Positions 34,301 through 48,100 of a DNA stretch of 64,000 nt are shown piece by piece. Each line of letters opens with the position of its first letter. Positions within the stretch are counted from its first letter, which is position 1. The notes under the pieces are model-generated. The model made no database searches. It had not been told where the DNA came from and saw only the letters and a list, made by a program, of their open reading frames with translations. The stretch is from positions 20,808,265-20,872,264 of the forward strand of contig NC_092573.1 in assembly GCF_037975245.1 (NCBI RefSeq). Direction: 5' to 3'. Made by a program: the position numbers and the translations under genes. The stretch comes from Apostichopus japonicus. Taxonomy: Eukaryota > Echinodermata > Holothuroidea > Aspidochirotida > Stichopodidae.

Positions 34301-36870
34301 CCAGACAGTGGCGTTTAGAACGGTGGCCCGGTACCGTGGACAATTATTACGTCACTTGTCCCATTTGTGACGTCTTTATTTATTTATCAGTTGAAATTGA
34401 GGTAGAAAACATTATTCTTTATCCCTTAGTTTCCTCCCAGGTCTCTGGGCTAAATCTTCTGGACCCTTACCCCCCTCTCCCTCTTCTTGTCATGCTTGAC
34501 TATAGATTACCATATCACGACACCAAATATGAAGAATAGGAAGAAAATCAGTTGACTTCCTAACAATTTATTACATTATATGATGTTACATGTTATTTCT
34601 TTGAAGACAAAACAAACAAACGATAATTTTACATTGTATTAAACAAAGTAACTAATGTAAACGTATCCGTCACCGGTATATACATAAGAGGTAGACTTCA
34701 TATACAAACGAGAATGATGTCCATCATAACTTCAAGTATAGGACAAAATAACCGGTATATTCTTCTTGCTGATGCTGCTAGCCAATACTTATATACATAA
34801 GTACAAGTATAACATAATATTCTGATGAAGTGATCTACCAAGCTTAAAACAGAAGAATGGTTTTACAAATGTAATTGTTTCACATGGAATACACTTGAGT
34901 TATATAGTAAATTCGTCGTTAGTGTTGTTACATTTTGTCGTCACTGATGTTACAAATTTAAAGAAAGGCTTATGTTTTTTTTTTACCAAACTTCAACAAC
35001 TTTAAATACCAATGCATATACTTCGTCAAGTTGTAAAACTTATTACAGAACTTGTTAAACGTTATCTTTTGTCATGAAGATTAGAATGATCATTCAGAAT
35101 AAAGCATTGGCAATGAAAACTAAGATCAACAATTAGTTCCTCTGTACTTAGTTTGATACTCTCAGTTTCAGCTTCTTCGAGCGCGGTGCATCTGAACTCT
35201 AGTGAATTACCAAATATACTGATGTTCAACTTTTGGTGAAAAGACTTGAGTCATTTATTTCCTACTTAGAAAACATGTTTGAAAAAAATATTTTCATCAT
35301 TACTTTTATGAAAATAATGTGAATTGAAACATAGATTTTCAGTTACAGTGTTGAAACCCAAACAGCAATATTAGCAAAAACAACCACAACAATAACAACA
35401 ACAAAAATGTAAAAACAAAAACCAGCAATGTTCACTATCTGCATCAATGGTTAACTTTAATATTTCAACGTTAATTCTCTCATTTGCAAGTATACAGTGA
35501 CATATAGTCGAATATCCAGCATTTCTGCATAAATATATCCCAATGCTATTGAGAGCCCAATTAATTTCTAAAAGTAAGATTTCCATAGCTTTTGTATAAT
35601 AACGAACAAGCATGGATGTTTTCATCAGATAAAATTAACCTGAAGATGAAGTTATAATTTAATTAAGTATAATAAAAAGTGAATGTGAAATAATTTGTGC
35701 GGTAGAGACGTTTCTAGTTCATAATGATAGGACCACAAGACGAAGATAAGACTACGATGTTCCTTCCTCTCAAGATACAGTTCTGGATTTTCCAAATGTA
35801 GGCTATATTGTTATTTTCCCATTCTTTGTGAAACTTGACTAACTACAAGTTTCCACATCTAGCTATAAGTCAACGCAGCCTGCTTTCATTGTATCAACGC
35901 GATCTGCCTTTTGTTTTAGGGTATTGCGTCAACTAGACATGACCCAGCAGGTAACCTTTATATACATATGATTGTAGTAAATTGTGATGCTTTTGGCTTT
36001 CCATTTAGTTAAACGTCAGCGGTGTTCCTCCAAACATTGTGCTTGAAAGGCAAAATTGTCTAGTTTGGTAATTTTCAAGATATGCTCATTATATGGAGAT
36101 TTGACAGCTCCATGAAATCAGTAGACCTAATTTAAGAAACGTTTTGCCAGTTTCTGAGAGACTAATGACCTTTCAATAAATTATTTAACGCTAACATATG
36201 CAATGGAAATGTGTTGTTACTTTAGAACGTCCATTTAAAAGTCCTGCATACCTCCATATACACTGTAGAAGCTAAAGTCGCCGTTAAGGGTGACACCGGA
36301 ATTGACAAATACATTTATAACTTTAAACTATACACAAAGTAAGATTCAGATCTTGGTAGACGTTGTCAGGATTTGTCGGACTTTACTGGGTGTCATGAGG
36401 AGTTTAGGTTCTCCGAAACTAGACATGCATACATTTCTTTTAGCTTTTTGATGGCTTTTAGTTACAGACCATCAAAGCTATATAACCTCGCTTTAATTGC
36501 TTTGATTTGTACCGACAACCTTGCAAGAACTGTATCATAAACTCAGTTAAACAAATAAAAACAAGTTTGTTAATGGATGTTAACTTTTTGAGGTCCGTTA
36601 TTAAGGAGCATCTCCCAAGTCAATCACAGAAACACAGCGATAAGACCGCTGTCTACTTCAAGGCGGCCACTTAATCTAGCATCTACATCGCACGATGAAC
36701 AACATGCGCAAGCTCTCGGGCATGATTCTCTTTCCTTCTCCAGGTTGCACGTGAAAAGCTATTGAAAATACACTGCGCAAGAAGCTTGTACTAACAATGC
36801 TATCTTAACCTCACTATCACAAGAAGCGGACAATGTCCTAGCTACCATATCCTACCGTTGATTTGGATAA
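34301..36870. other. No gene seen
   Basis: AT-rich intergenic sequence downstream (in minus-strand sense) of the gene at 36877-37582. No clear AATAAA was found directly after that stop codon on the minus strand. CAA-rich sequence at about 35370-35410 is low complexity. Confidence 0.35.
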
Positions 36871-36876
36871 TATAGC

Positions 36877-37582
36877 TTACACATTGATCTCATTTGTGGT
36901 TGATGTTAGCTCCTGTGCATTTTGTTTTCCCTCATTCTTCCTATATATCTTGAAAATAGTGTTTCCTGAGTCTCCTACCCGAATCGACAAACGCATATTT
37001 CGTGTAATTGGCGTATCCTCACTTTCGTACGCACTATCCTCTGTTTCTCCTACAGCCGTGCCATCAATCTTCGTCTTTCTGCTTTTCGTTTCGTCTTCAT
37101 CTTCCGAGGTACTGTCGTTATGTTTAACATGCCTGTAATTTTTCTTCGACTTACTCGTCGGTGTGCCCGCGTTGCTACGATGACTGCGCAAACTCCCAGA
37201 TTTACTATCATTGATTACTTCAGCCTCGGTTTCTTCCTGTAATTTCTTTCTACGTGTAGTTTCTTTGTGAGATTTTGCTTTATGATTAGAGTTTTCACTT
37301 TCAACCGACTTGCCATGTGTCCGTTTCCTTACGGAATCACTGTGGGCAGTTTCACTGATAACTTCAGCCTGCGTGACGTCGATACCCTCATCATATGCAT
37401 ATTCATCATCATCTAATTGACTGCATTGATCATTCTGGTCATCATCTTGGGACAGTTGCTGAAGCTTTGCCTTCTTCCGTTTCTTGCGAGATTTGTTGAC
37501 TGCGTATGCGCATCCAACGCATGCCGAAACTCCTATCACTAATCCCATTATAGGTCTACTAGTGAGAGAGATATCAGCAAAT
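36877..37582 (-). CDS. Unrecognised protein, terminal exon: hydrophobic segment plus charged tail
   Basis: A 235-codon frame that opens at a strong acceptor (TTTTGTTTTGTCTTACAG directly above 37582) and ends with TGA at 36877. An ATG exists 9 nt upstream inside the putative intron, so a single-exon start cannot be excluded. Near the N terminus is a hydrophobic stretch, IMGLVIGVSACVGCAYAV, followed at once by basic KSRKKRKKAK. That pattern fits a signal-anchor with the basic side in the cytosol. The rest is rich in Glu, Asp, Ser, Lys and Thr (DDDQNDQ, STSEDEDETKSRK) and probably disordered. I do not recognise the family. If the acceptor is used, earlier exons lie above 37600, but none was found. 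Confidence 0.5.
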
Positions 37583-37599
37583 CTGTAAGACAAAACAAA

Positions 37600-38780
37600 A
37601 TGGCATTAGTCATTGTGTGGCTAGCCATTTATGGCGATATTTGGAATTATAGTCACTTTCATTACAATATAGTAGTAGAAGCTTGCTGCGGGCCCGGGAA
37701 TGGGGACATATGGAACGCCTCCTCACCCCATTTCTTGGGGGGGGGGGGACTCAGACTTAGTGCTCTAGCCATTTATAAATTAGAAGTGCTCCTTTAATCT
37801 GCAAAAGTGTCATTTCCATTGAATAAAATTAATACACTAAAATTCAGTTTTGTATAGAATGCATATTATCCATCTTGTTGGAAAATATTTTCACTTGGTA
37901 TTTTTGCCACCTCAGAATCAAGTAGCATGTCCCACTGCCTCTCGAAGTTTGTGCCTCAACCAAATTAGACTCTCTCTTGCCACCTCTCAGTAGTAGCATT
38001 AGTTGCGAAAGATATATCTGGCTTTGACTCAAGATAATGTACCAAGATATATATATAACGATAGCAGTATCAAATATTGATTTGCTTTGTTTTATTCCAA
38101 TAACGATAGCGATGTTGCAAACTCAAGAAAAACTAAGGGAGAGTTGTAGACCATTTATTTCTGTATTTACGACGACGGAAGTATATGTATATACTATAAT
38201 GTGGTAAACTAGACTGCCAAATCACCTTAATTGGTTGATGAGAATGCGAATTTTTATGTTTTGATTCTTCAACTAAACCCATAAATAGCAGTCATACTGG
38301 AGGTTAACCTCGACTGATTTCAGTGGGTTATAGTGGTCATATCAAATTCTTTATGTTTGTGCATTATTTGTCCTCCGCTTCAGTTACCCTTTAAGTAATC
38401 AACTTTTAATCTGATAATTATTATAGCAACAGGCGTCACCAGATAGTTGCCCCTTTTAACCCACTTATCTTTAATTATCAGTTAACCAGTTAATTAAATA
38501 CACAATGCTTTTCAGTTCGTGCCATCCCCTAGTGTCTTCCGTACTATCTTATATCAACAGAGAACTCAAGATACAAGAAGGAACAACCTTTTGGTACAAA
38601 GTTCAATTTCCTAATAAGTTATAGAAAGATTTCAACTTTCAATAATTAAACCGTTCCTGCTCCAGTGACCTCTCAGGAAAACAAAGTGACCCTTCAGTTA
38701 GTGATATATATACGTATACCCACGTTCGCCCATGGGCGTCTGCAATAATGGGGGCGGTGGCTTGGGGGTGGGGGCTTTAA
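37600..38780. other. Intergenic or intronic, no exon identified
   Basis: Lies upstream of the gene at 36877-37582 on its strand, so it may contain that gene's intron and promoter. A G run sits at 37737-37749. No donor plus open frame that fits the required phase was found. Confidence 0.3.
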
Positions 38781-38788
38781 TTGGAAAG

Positions 38789-38990
38789 GAGTGTTAGCTA
38801 AGTGGTTAACGCCGGTGCCTTTCAATCATAAGTCCCGAGTTCGAGTCACTCCAAGATTAATGTATGTCGTCCAGTTACAGAGTTGTTGACAATTGACAAT
38901 TCATAATCATGGACATTAAATATGGATCTAAGAGACTGACTTCGGTCAACATATAAAAAGAATCTAAAATATATACAATACATACATAAC
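38789..38990 (+). mobile_element. SINE family 1, copy C
   Basis: The best-preserved promoter of the family: TTAGCTAAGTGGTTAACGCC (A box) and GAGTTCGAGTCAC (B box, near consensus). Then comes the shared body with GTCGTCCAGTTACAGAGTTG and the CTGACTTCGGTCAA half-hairpin. An internal deletion removes the second hairpin before ATCTAAAATA. Confidence 0.85.
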
Positions 38991-41900
38991 TCTGGAAATC
39001 ATAAAACTGTAATAAAAAAAAGAACCAAAAAATGTACCCTCTCTTCGAAAAATTGCGTTAACCGGATCACTTGTGGCGTTTAACAGATGTACCGATGGAA
39101 AGGTTATGATTCTTTTGGCTGTAAACCGGTTAACTTAATTTATGTATTAAATGTATTATCCGTATGCGAGTTTCTATTTCACTGAGCAAACCTGACCTAA
39201 CTGGTTGAGAACAATTTTTAGAAACTTTGAACAATCAGTCAAGCTTCATGATAAGCATAATTGTTTTGTAACTAGTATTGGCAATACATTTCTGTTGTGA
39301 CACTGAACACGTGAAGGATGTAAACATCACATTAACAATTAAAGCTGGGTAGCATGTATATCTAATTGGGCTGTTTAGGTTCCACTAACATACCTGTTCC
39401 ATTGTGGATCATTTCCAGGAATGAAGTTGGAATATTTACATCCATTTACTTTAAAGGAGTAATTTTATCTACATTAATCATGCTTTAGTATTAGGAAAAT
39501 CCAAATCGGAGAGAAAAACACCATCTATGATCCAATTATCTAATTTGACCTCAACACAGCGTAAAATGCTGCGTTATTTGGTTTGTAACCTATTTACTTC
39601 ATGGAAAAAAACCTGAATATAGAAACGTATACGGTATAGTAATTATAGACTTGTCAATATTAGGAATTATATATAGGCCTTAACTAAATCAAAAGATATG
39701 CTAACTGACAAAGTCCAAAAATGTTATATGATATTGATGTTTCTCTATTATTCGGACAATATTGATGATGATGTCTAAATATTCGAGTTTATATAGACCT
39801 AGGGCAAGAAGCAATGCTTTTTTTTAAATGATCTACGACTTTTCTTCGTAGATAAGTACATTGCACAATCATTTGTGATGCCATACATGGCAAACACATC
39901 AAAATTCCTTAAGGGTGTGTATTATTATTTTTTTTTACTGACATCCTCCATGAATTCAACGTGTATAGTTGTGACAAAAATAGTATAAAATAACATTCCG
40001 TGAAACAATCGAATCATTTTAAATTTATAGAACAACAAAATCAGTTGTTGGTGTATGTAGTACTTGTATGACATCACATATCATTGCGCAATGCACGCAT
40101 CCAAATAATGCGAATGCGAATATCATATTTAAATCATAACATCGGAACAAGTTATGAAAGTGGGAACTTGGATTTTGTCACAGGCTCTGTATAACATATC
40201 TTTCTTGTTGTTGTAAATCTCTGTCTTGGTCTTTATACCCCAATTGCATTATCTAACACCCCCCCCACCACCACCAGAATATGCCCCGCTCTCCGTCCCA
40301 AGCACATCTCTCCGTCTCCTTTCCACCCCTTTATTCCGATGGAGAAACAGAAACAGGAGGGAATAGAAAGAATGACAAAGTAACTGACAGAGCAAACCAT
40401 ATCTAGCTATCGGTTTACAAATAATACCATTCCATTGATTTTGATTTAAAGTCAACTTGGATCATTACAAATCGATCTCCGTGAGGTGAAATAATTCAGC
40501 ATCTCAGGGTTATAACTTCATTTTAACTGTGAGTGGAGTCACACATCCGTCTAGCAAGATGAATTTTAAGTCTAGTCAATTGCTTATAGCGTTGTATATT
40601 ATTAACTATATGGACAAAATACCCCAAACGTATATGTTTATTGTGTCAGTTTGTCGAGTGATTTGTATCTTGAAAAGCAGTTAACTCGATTTTATAACAT
40701 AGCATATAGTTTAGTTTTTATTAGAAATTGACTCACTTTGGACATATATACTGGCTCATCCATATTCATACATTAAATTCGTGTACAAATGAAAACCTGT
40801 ACATTGATTTCCTTTATTTAAGTTTTTCCACGTTTCTGCTTAAAACGTTCTATTAAAACCAAACTTAAGAAGTATACAGCAATTCGATCGATATAAGACG
40901 TTGTCCCAATTGCTTGAAGAGCTACCGATGTTCGAAAGGTAATGCATGTTTTCCGCAAATATTTATCTGCATCACGAATATACGCATCAATTAACCAATT
41001 GGCTTTGAACATGACTGTGTATATATAACTGTGTGTAAATATCACGAAACGGAAATATATAAGACGTCAATGTTAGACATTTTGACTGAGAGCATACGCA
41101 ACATGAATGAACTATCTATCCACCATATCTATTATGGCTGTTCTTTCACGTACGAAACTTACCAAAGCTGTCGTCGAAAGTGATGCTTCTTCCACAGTGT
41201 CTAATCTTCGATTCTAAATTCTGATATTGTGAATAGCTTCTATCCTTCAAGTTCTCTGTTCTTTGTATATATGTTCACAAGTTCAGTATAACATATCCGT
41301 ATTAGTTTATGAACAGAAATCTTTCTTCTTTAGCTAAATTGTTCCAAATATCGTGCTGCTTTGTGAGAACACCTTACGCTGCTTTTTGATAAACAAGCTT
41401 AGTCACTAATTAATGGTTAACCTGACCTGCCTAACAATGATCAAAGTCCTCTCTATAGTGATAATAAATTCAAACAAAGGTAAAGGAACTGACTGATGCA
41501 TTTTACGTAAGCAAAAACTAAGTCAACAGAAAGTGTGGGGTTTCGTAACCATGCAAGGTTGAAAAAAATAAGCTATTTTAAGATGTAAATGAATATATAA
41601 GCAACAATGCATCGGAGGGGCAATTCCCTCAAATGTAATTAAATTACACAAGTCGATTGAAATTTGAAGGGACGAGTTTGTAAACGATATATGCATGATT
41701 TCCGTCGACAGTCGATAAAAATTGAAACAAGATAATTCAGTTAATAATGAAACCAGGAAATACATTGAAATCACGGTTATGAATTATTTATGAAACACAT
41801 CACTATAGTACGGCAGTGTAATTTAGTCAAATTGGCACTCGTCGAATATACGTTGCCGGTTGCTTAATTGCATGTGCTAACAATTGTTATTACTATATAA

Positions 41901-44600
41901 TCAGTGTTTAGAATATGGCTAATTCGACCTCAATAGGGTGCGATTGAGGGACAAGGGTGAAAGAAATAAATGTGTATATTTGAGATGTACTATGATTCCT
42001 ATAGATAATTGAACCCCAAGTTAACTCGATATCAACCATATTTATACTCATACATTTATCTGCAATGTATCCCCGAGCCCTATGCTAGAGGGGGCCATGG
42101 AGTGGTGGGGGTGGGGGGGGGGGTTGGTGGGCAAAAGCTATCGGACGCTGCAGCGTGTTCATATATTTTGTTCTCTCGTATCAATTTTAAAGCACAGAAA
42201 TACCTGTCATATCGGAAAGGGATTCAATTTCTCTGGAATGCATTTTGTAACGCCGAAAGCTGTAGAATCCAAATATCAGTAAGACAGGATTATTTAAGTG
42301 TGAAATCTTGGAAACTGTATCATGAATCATCTTTGTTTTATACCAACTTAATTTGACGGATTGAAACCCATTCTCTATACGCCTCTCATACAGTGTGTAA
42401 GATAAAATACTATTCTTTTGACCAGCTTACCACGTAATTAGCATATTCTTTCATTCAAAGAGTATATGACCGTCGTTAGCAGTTTCATTTCAACTTTTTT
42501 TCGTCTCGATATTCAGATAGGTGTTGAAACTTGTTGCATATGCCAACGTAATGTTTCCCTATTCTGGATAATGTAGAGGTAACTTGAGACTTGAGATAAC
42601 TGGATTGGCCACACGGGCATTTGGGCGAAGCACGGTGGGCCGGTGGGCCGGTGGGCTGGGGAGCCTGGTAGAAATTACAGCCCAATTTCACAGTAGTTAA
42701 TAGAATACAGACGGGCTGTGTAGAAATATATTTTTACTGTTAGTTCGTAATAAAAGAACGTGCTATTAGCAATCCGTCCGTGCTAATGGACTTTATTTAG
42801 GGTTTTTCAATTTTTTACAAGCATGTTGTCACAAAATGCTTGAAAAACTAAATAAAATCCAGTCTAAAACATATATTTTTGTCAATTTTTGTTTACGTTT
42901 TTATCTTTCCTCAGTTTACTCAAGTGTTGCTTCTGGAAAATTACTTTTGGTTCATTTTTAAAGGATTATTGTAATTTACAAAATTGAGAAATATAGCACC
43001 ATTTTGCATCTTAACTTAAAAACACTTTCAATGAGGAGAGGAAACCCCCTCCCCTTAGACCCCCAGGACGGCGATCACTATGTAAGTAGCATATCAATGA
43101 ATAATGGCCCGGTCTAGGTGGAAAATGCCCGGGCCTGTTATAAGATCCAGTCCGCCCCTGGAGGTAAGGGGAAACAGAAAGATTTTTCCTCGTATCAATC
43201 TTACGTTCATAGCTTTATTTAAAACCACATTGTATAGGCTCCAATGTAGGACCGACTTGGAATTGATTTGTTGTCAGCCCATCCTCCCGACCACATCCCC
43301 CTCATCCGGCAGAATGTACGCCCTGCGGAGACTTACCGAGTGGGGAAGAGGAATGACCACATTCAATTTATTCTGAACCTTTCTTTCTATATAGTGACTT
43401 ACAGCATTTCATCTGCCATATTATGATCTTACTTTAATGGTTCTAATTGTTCTAATAAATTCATGAGTTGGATTTACGCAATTGTTTTGCCATTCTTTGA
43501 TTCTTTCGGAGCTAAATTAGTTGAGAAAACACAGCGACCATGAATTGCTGTCTCTTTAATTTCAATCCACCTGAAAGGAGGTAAATTCAGTGAAAGAAAA
43601 AACATGGCTAGCTCATATACTTTACAGAGGCCTCAACAAACCTTGACACTACAGTAGATTCTTTTTACACACGAAAAAGTTTTAGCTACACTTGTTTTTC
43701 TGCAAGCTCCGTTACAACACGAAGGGTATCAAAAACACGGGTGCCACCGCGAACAGTTAACTTGTTAAAGTTACCACACGTCCCTTGAAATGCTCAGAAA
43801 AGTTACATTTACAACTTAAAATCGACTCTTTAATATCAGAAGGTTGAATTTGGTGACGTATGGTCCTTGAAAACTATTCCGCTTGGAAAAATATGAGAAG
43901 GTTTAAGCTCACCGATATTTACAGTAAAACCAAGCTTAAGTTAGGCCTTACGCAAGCTAACACGTGAATAGTACCAGTTACGCAATACGGAAAAGTTGTA
44001 GTTCAGCACAGTACAGAACGTGCATATGGTGCCATGGTGAGTTAAATTATGACGAAGTGGCCCTCTTTACCAATTGTCCAATTTCTTTAATGCTTTAATA
44101 TGTAGCGTTTGAATTTTTTAACAACATGCATGTATATTTTACTAAATTTCTATTGTGACACAGTATACTTACTAAGGGCAGATTGCATTTGAAATTCATT
44201 TATGTGACATCCAGATCAGTTATAAAAACTATCCTCAGTGTTAATGCAACATGTAACAAGTACAATTACAAAGTTCTAGAATGAATAATGTGGAGATGAT
44301 TCTTTTCATTGAACAAAAGTCATTACCTGTTGAGCTAGCATAAGGAAATTCACATCATAATGTGTGTGGATGGTAATGGTTTGGACTAGTAATATACTGT
44401 AGCATCATGCTTTATGTTAATTCTGTAAGAACTTTACAAAAGAAGAGACATGTTTATGCCATTGACAGATAATAACTTAATCTTCAAATTTTGTGTAGTA
44501 GTTTTGAAGAATGTGAAATATGTCTCAAGAGTGGAAAATAGGCTACTAGTACTATGGTCCTCTTTACAAAATCTTGAAAATATACAGTAAATTATGCCCA
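38991..44600. other. Gene-poor stretch with scattered repeats
   Basis: I found no supportable exon over 5.6 kb. Content noted: a C run at about 40258-40267, a G-rich run at 42107-42130, and a dispersed-repeat piece at about 43040-43165. That piece shares the CCCTCCCCTTAGACCCC-type and GGACGGCGAT blocks with about 3600-3650. Confidence 0.35.
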
Positions 44601-44612
44601 TGTTTAATACTG

Positions 44613-44894
44613 TTACTTTCTGTGATAAGCTACTGCCAGTTTGATGCTTTCTTTGATCGCATGTGAATTTTCACTGGCCTGCATTGATATAGTTTTGATA
44701 TTGCTACCTGTCCAAACTATGCCATTGTTAACACTGTAACAGTAGACAACATCCCCAAACATTACCAAACACTTGCACCCCCCACAAAACACTTGAGTTA
44801 AGCCTACTAGATACCCTTCTTGGAGTGTCCTTTGCGGTTCAGTTACCACTGCAAATTGGACTTTTCCATTTTGAGTTAAATCTCTAAGGACTTC
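44613..44894 (-). CDS. Unrecognised protein, probable terminal exon
   Basis: A 93-codon open frame ends with TAA at 44613 and is preceded by a TTTTCTAG acceptor directly above 44894. The composition is protein-like, not low complexity. It starts with EVLRDLTQNGKVQFAVVTEP, has a Cys-containing hydrophobic middle (CGGCKCLVMFGDVVYCYSV), and ends with a helix-like IKESIKLAVAYHRK. It would be the 3' end of a minus-strand gene whose other exons overlap or lie within SLC18B1, or a pseudogene fragment. Family not recognised. It lies 208 bp upstream of the SLC18B1 start codon, tail toward the left. Confidence 0.4.
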   Translation of the reverse strand, partial: EVLRDLTQNGKVQFAVVTEPQRTLQEGYLVGLTQVFCGGCKCLVMFGDVVYCYSVNNGIVWTGSNIKTISMQASENSHAIKESIKLAVAYHRK

Positions 44895-45060
44895 CTAGAA
44901 AATGTTCATTCTTACAACTAAACATTGTGTTTTTACTTTCATCAATTATGTAAATTTGTCATTATTATTTTGATATTGTTGTGTGGTTTGTTGTGGAAGG
45001 ACAATTTACTAAAATAAAAATGAATTGAGATGTGAAATATTCTGCAAGGGTGATTCCTTA

Positions 45061-45102
45061 TTTTTAATATTTTTATTTTTAGCATTTGCCAGGCCGCACA
45101 GA
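45061..45102 (+). promoter_or_regulatory. SLC18B1 5' UTR: acceptor and leader of first coding exon
   Basis: A T-rich tract ending in TTTTTAG at 45082 looks like a 3' splice site. It implies an upstream non-coding exon whose location I could not determine. The start at 45103 is chosen because the following 57 codons match the family N terminus up to the first helix. An ATG further upstream at 45025 lies in frame but would read through the acceptor. Confidence 0.5.
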
Positions 45103-48100
45103 ATGATATCTTCAGATGACAAAAGTGTGGACTGCTCCGTGAATAACGTTGCAGCCGTCACTTCTATACCACCTCTAACTAGAAAACAGAAAATAATATT
45201 CTTTGCAGTCGGAACTTGCTATCTGTTTGATATGATGTCATTCTCTATCTTAGCTCCATTTTTTCCAATCGAGGTAAGTCTGAAAAGAAAGAAAAAATGA
45301 AATACAGAGAGTGTTTGCTTTTCCAACTTACCCCTAGATATCTAACTGACATTTTCATTCTCTTAGAACAAACGTTTCATGTCCATTTCTCATTTTGAGA
45401 TGACAGACGGGCTATCTACTTTTGAATGTCCCTTTAAATTGAGGAAAATGAAAGTACCCCCTCCCTCCTCATTTGTCACCTTGTTTAATTAATTTGTTGA
45501 TAGCCATTTGCCTTTCTGCAAGTAAACTTAATGTGACAGTTCATATTCCATGCAAAGATTGTGAAGAAAAGTTTTGGTGGATCAAATCTTGCACCCAGCT
45601 ACTCTCTCACCCAGCCCCTACATCTGGATAGGTCTGCTTATCGATGGTGGGCATAGTCCCTTTCCCCGTCCCCAAAACATTCTCCATTGAGCAGGTTGTT
45701 ATCTAATATGACACTAGCTTTACCGTCTTCTAAAATAATTTACTCGTCACCTACAGTAGGATGCAGTAGAATGTTTGGTAAAATATGTGTTCATATTTTC
45801 TGCAGGCTAAAGTGAAAGGCATTTCTTCAACAGCAGTTGGTTTTATATTTGGTATTTTCAACCTGATCATCTTCTTTGCTGCACCAATATTTGGAAAATA
45901 TGTGAGTTGCTACTGTATTTCTCCTAGAACTTAAAGTGACTTTGATGTATTTTTTTTGGGGGGGGGGGGGGAATTAGTCATCGCACGCAATAGTTGATAA
46001 CTGCTTCTCGTTTAAAGCAGCAGCTATCGTTCTGTAAATTGGAAGGTGTGGGGGTTGGGGGCATTGGAAAGGAAATATTTTGAAAATTTTGTAAAATTGT
46101 TAAGTTGTTTGCAGTGTTTAGGTCAGTCTATGATATCCCCTGCCCATTGCAATGTCTTGTCAAAACTTTCTAATGATATAATGGTATAACAGGAGTAAAA
46201 CCTTTTTCTTTCAGCTTCCCGTTCTTGGTGCTAAATATTTATTTCTGGCAGGGTCATTGGTTGCCGGTAGTTGTAACATTCTCTTTGGGTGAGTAGTTAC
46301 CAGAGTAGCAATGCATAATGTGTATGTCGTAAATTCACCAGTATCTTAAATTACATAACTCACCTTGTGCCAAAGCTAAAATCCCACCCAGCCCTTTGCA
46401 TGAAAGTTAGAAATAATTCAAGTAGAAAGAAGAGCTGTTTTTTCACACTTACAGTAGTATGGAAAAACAGTTTATTTAAGTGTCCTTATGTAGAGATGTT
46501 TTATCATCAATCAAGCAAAAAGGTATGAGCTATAGTATTGCAGTGCAATTATCCAAGCCACTCACTCTGTCCCTGCCCCCTTCCCCCCTCTATCCCTCCA
46601 ACTAGTGACTGCATATTATACTATAATCTTTGAAGTTACACTATGTTCAGTTGGGGCCATTAATTTCATGGAATAACACCACTGAATGTTTTACATTGGT
46701 AGGTTATTAGAAGAAATTCAAGATCCTCAGATGTTCTTAATCTATTGTTTTGCGATACGAGCCATCGAGGCCCTTGGAGTGGCTGCATCTATGACTGCTG
46801 TTATGACTATAGCTGCCAATGCCTTCCCGCACAGAGTCGCTCGAGTAATAGTGAGTCTGACATCGAAACCTTCTTTTCCTCCATGAGGTTAAAATGGTGA
46901 CTATAGGCAGAACTTTCATTTTGAAATGTCATTTTTAAAGGGGAAAAAAAACATGAGAATTTGAATACTATTACAGTGTTTCTATAGTTATACTGGTTTA
47001 CATAATATTCAGCTCTTCAAATATGCTGAAGACTAAAGCATTTTTCCTTCCTTTTTTTTTGTGGCATGATGTCCAGGGTCTTTTGGAAACCTTTTCCGGA
47101 GCAGGATTTATGATAGGACCTCCTCTTGGTGGATTTTTCTATGGTGTAAGTATTCGGAAGGTTCAGAAAAATATTCATTCCAATCCTCATCATATATAGT
47201 TAAATCATCTGTTTTTACTGTACCTCCATGGTTAAATAGACTTCAAATGCAGAACCTCATCCTTTTTCTGCAGTACACGAATACATTCGATAATAGCATG
47301 CAATTGGACTGTTTCAATTTGAGACTGTTCTAACACTTGAAAGTTTAATAGACAACAGAAGTTTTGTCTTTATACAATTCTTTGTAATGAGAGCTCTTGA
47401 CATACAAGCCCAGCTAGCTATTTTTGTCTATTATATTATGGCCATCACATTTTCTTGCCTGACCAGATAGTATATCTTGTTTCAATTCATTCTTGTATAT
47501 TCTCATTACTTATTTTGTGCTGCAAAACAAACCTTGCGATCGTGTTCCCTTCTGGTTGTGCGAGTGGATATTTCGATACCATAGTAATCAATATGGCTCT
47601 CCTATTAACATAAAATACTGTAGCTCACTGCATTTATAGTATACTATTTCCATCCCTGCAAAAATGTTAAAAAACTACATAGTTAGTTTCTAGCATTGTT
47701 GTCACAACTGATGTTTAAAATCTTGAGAGAGAGATAGTTTGAGAGAAAGACTGTTGATAGACAGGGAGTTGTTTTTCCAACAAGACTTAGACCTAAGCCT
47801 ATCACACTTTCTTAACAGAAGTACTTAAACCTAGCCGATCTTCCCATATAAGAATCAGGGCTGAAGTCATTGCCATACACCAACTGACTGTCAAGGCTAT
47901 AAATAAGCTACATTTTAACCTTCATGAGGGAAGAGAAAGTTAAGCAAAGGAGGATATTTGTTTGCTCTTTCTTGCTAAGCATATCATCAAGTTTTTACAG
48001 AGCAATGCACCACTAAATTCAATGATTCTGACAAGAAATGGAATATGATTATGAAGTTATGACACAAACAGTATCTTCAAGGATAGCTATCTCTATTACC

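Noticed and set aside
37350-37380. cAMP-response-like element (TGACGTCG) as a promoter site
   Set aside because: It lies inside the coding exon at 36877-37582, so it is most likely chance.
43104-43376. 90-codon plus-strand frame
   Set aside because: Begins in a dispersed repeat and has no splice or homology support.
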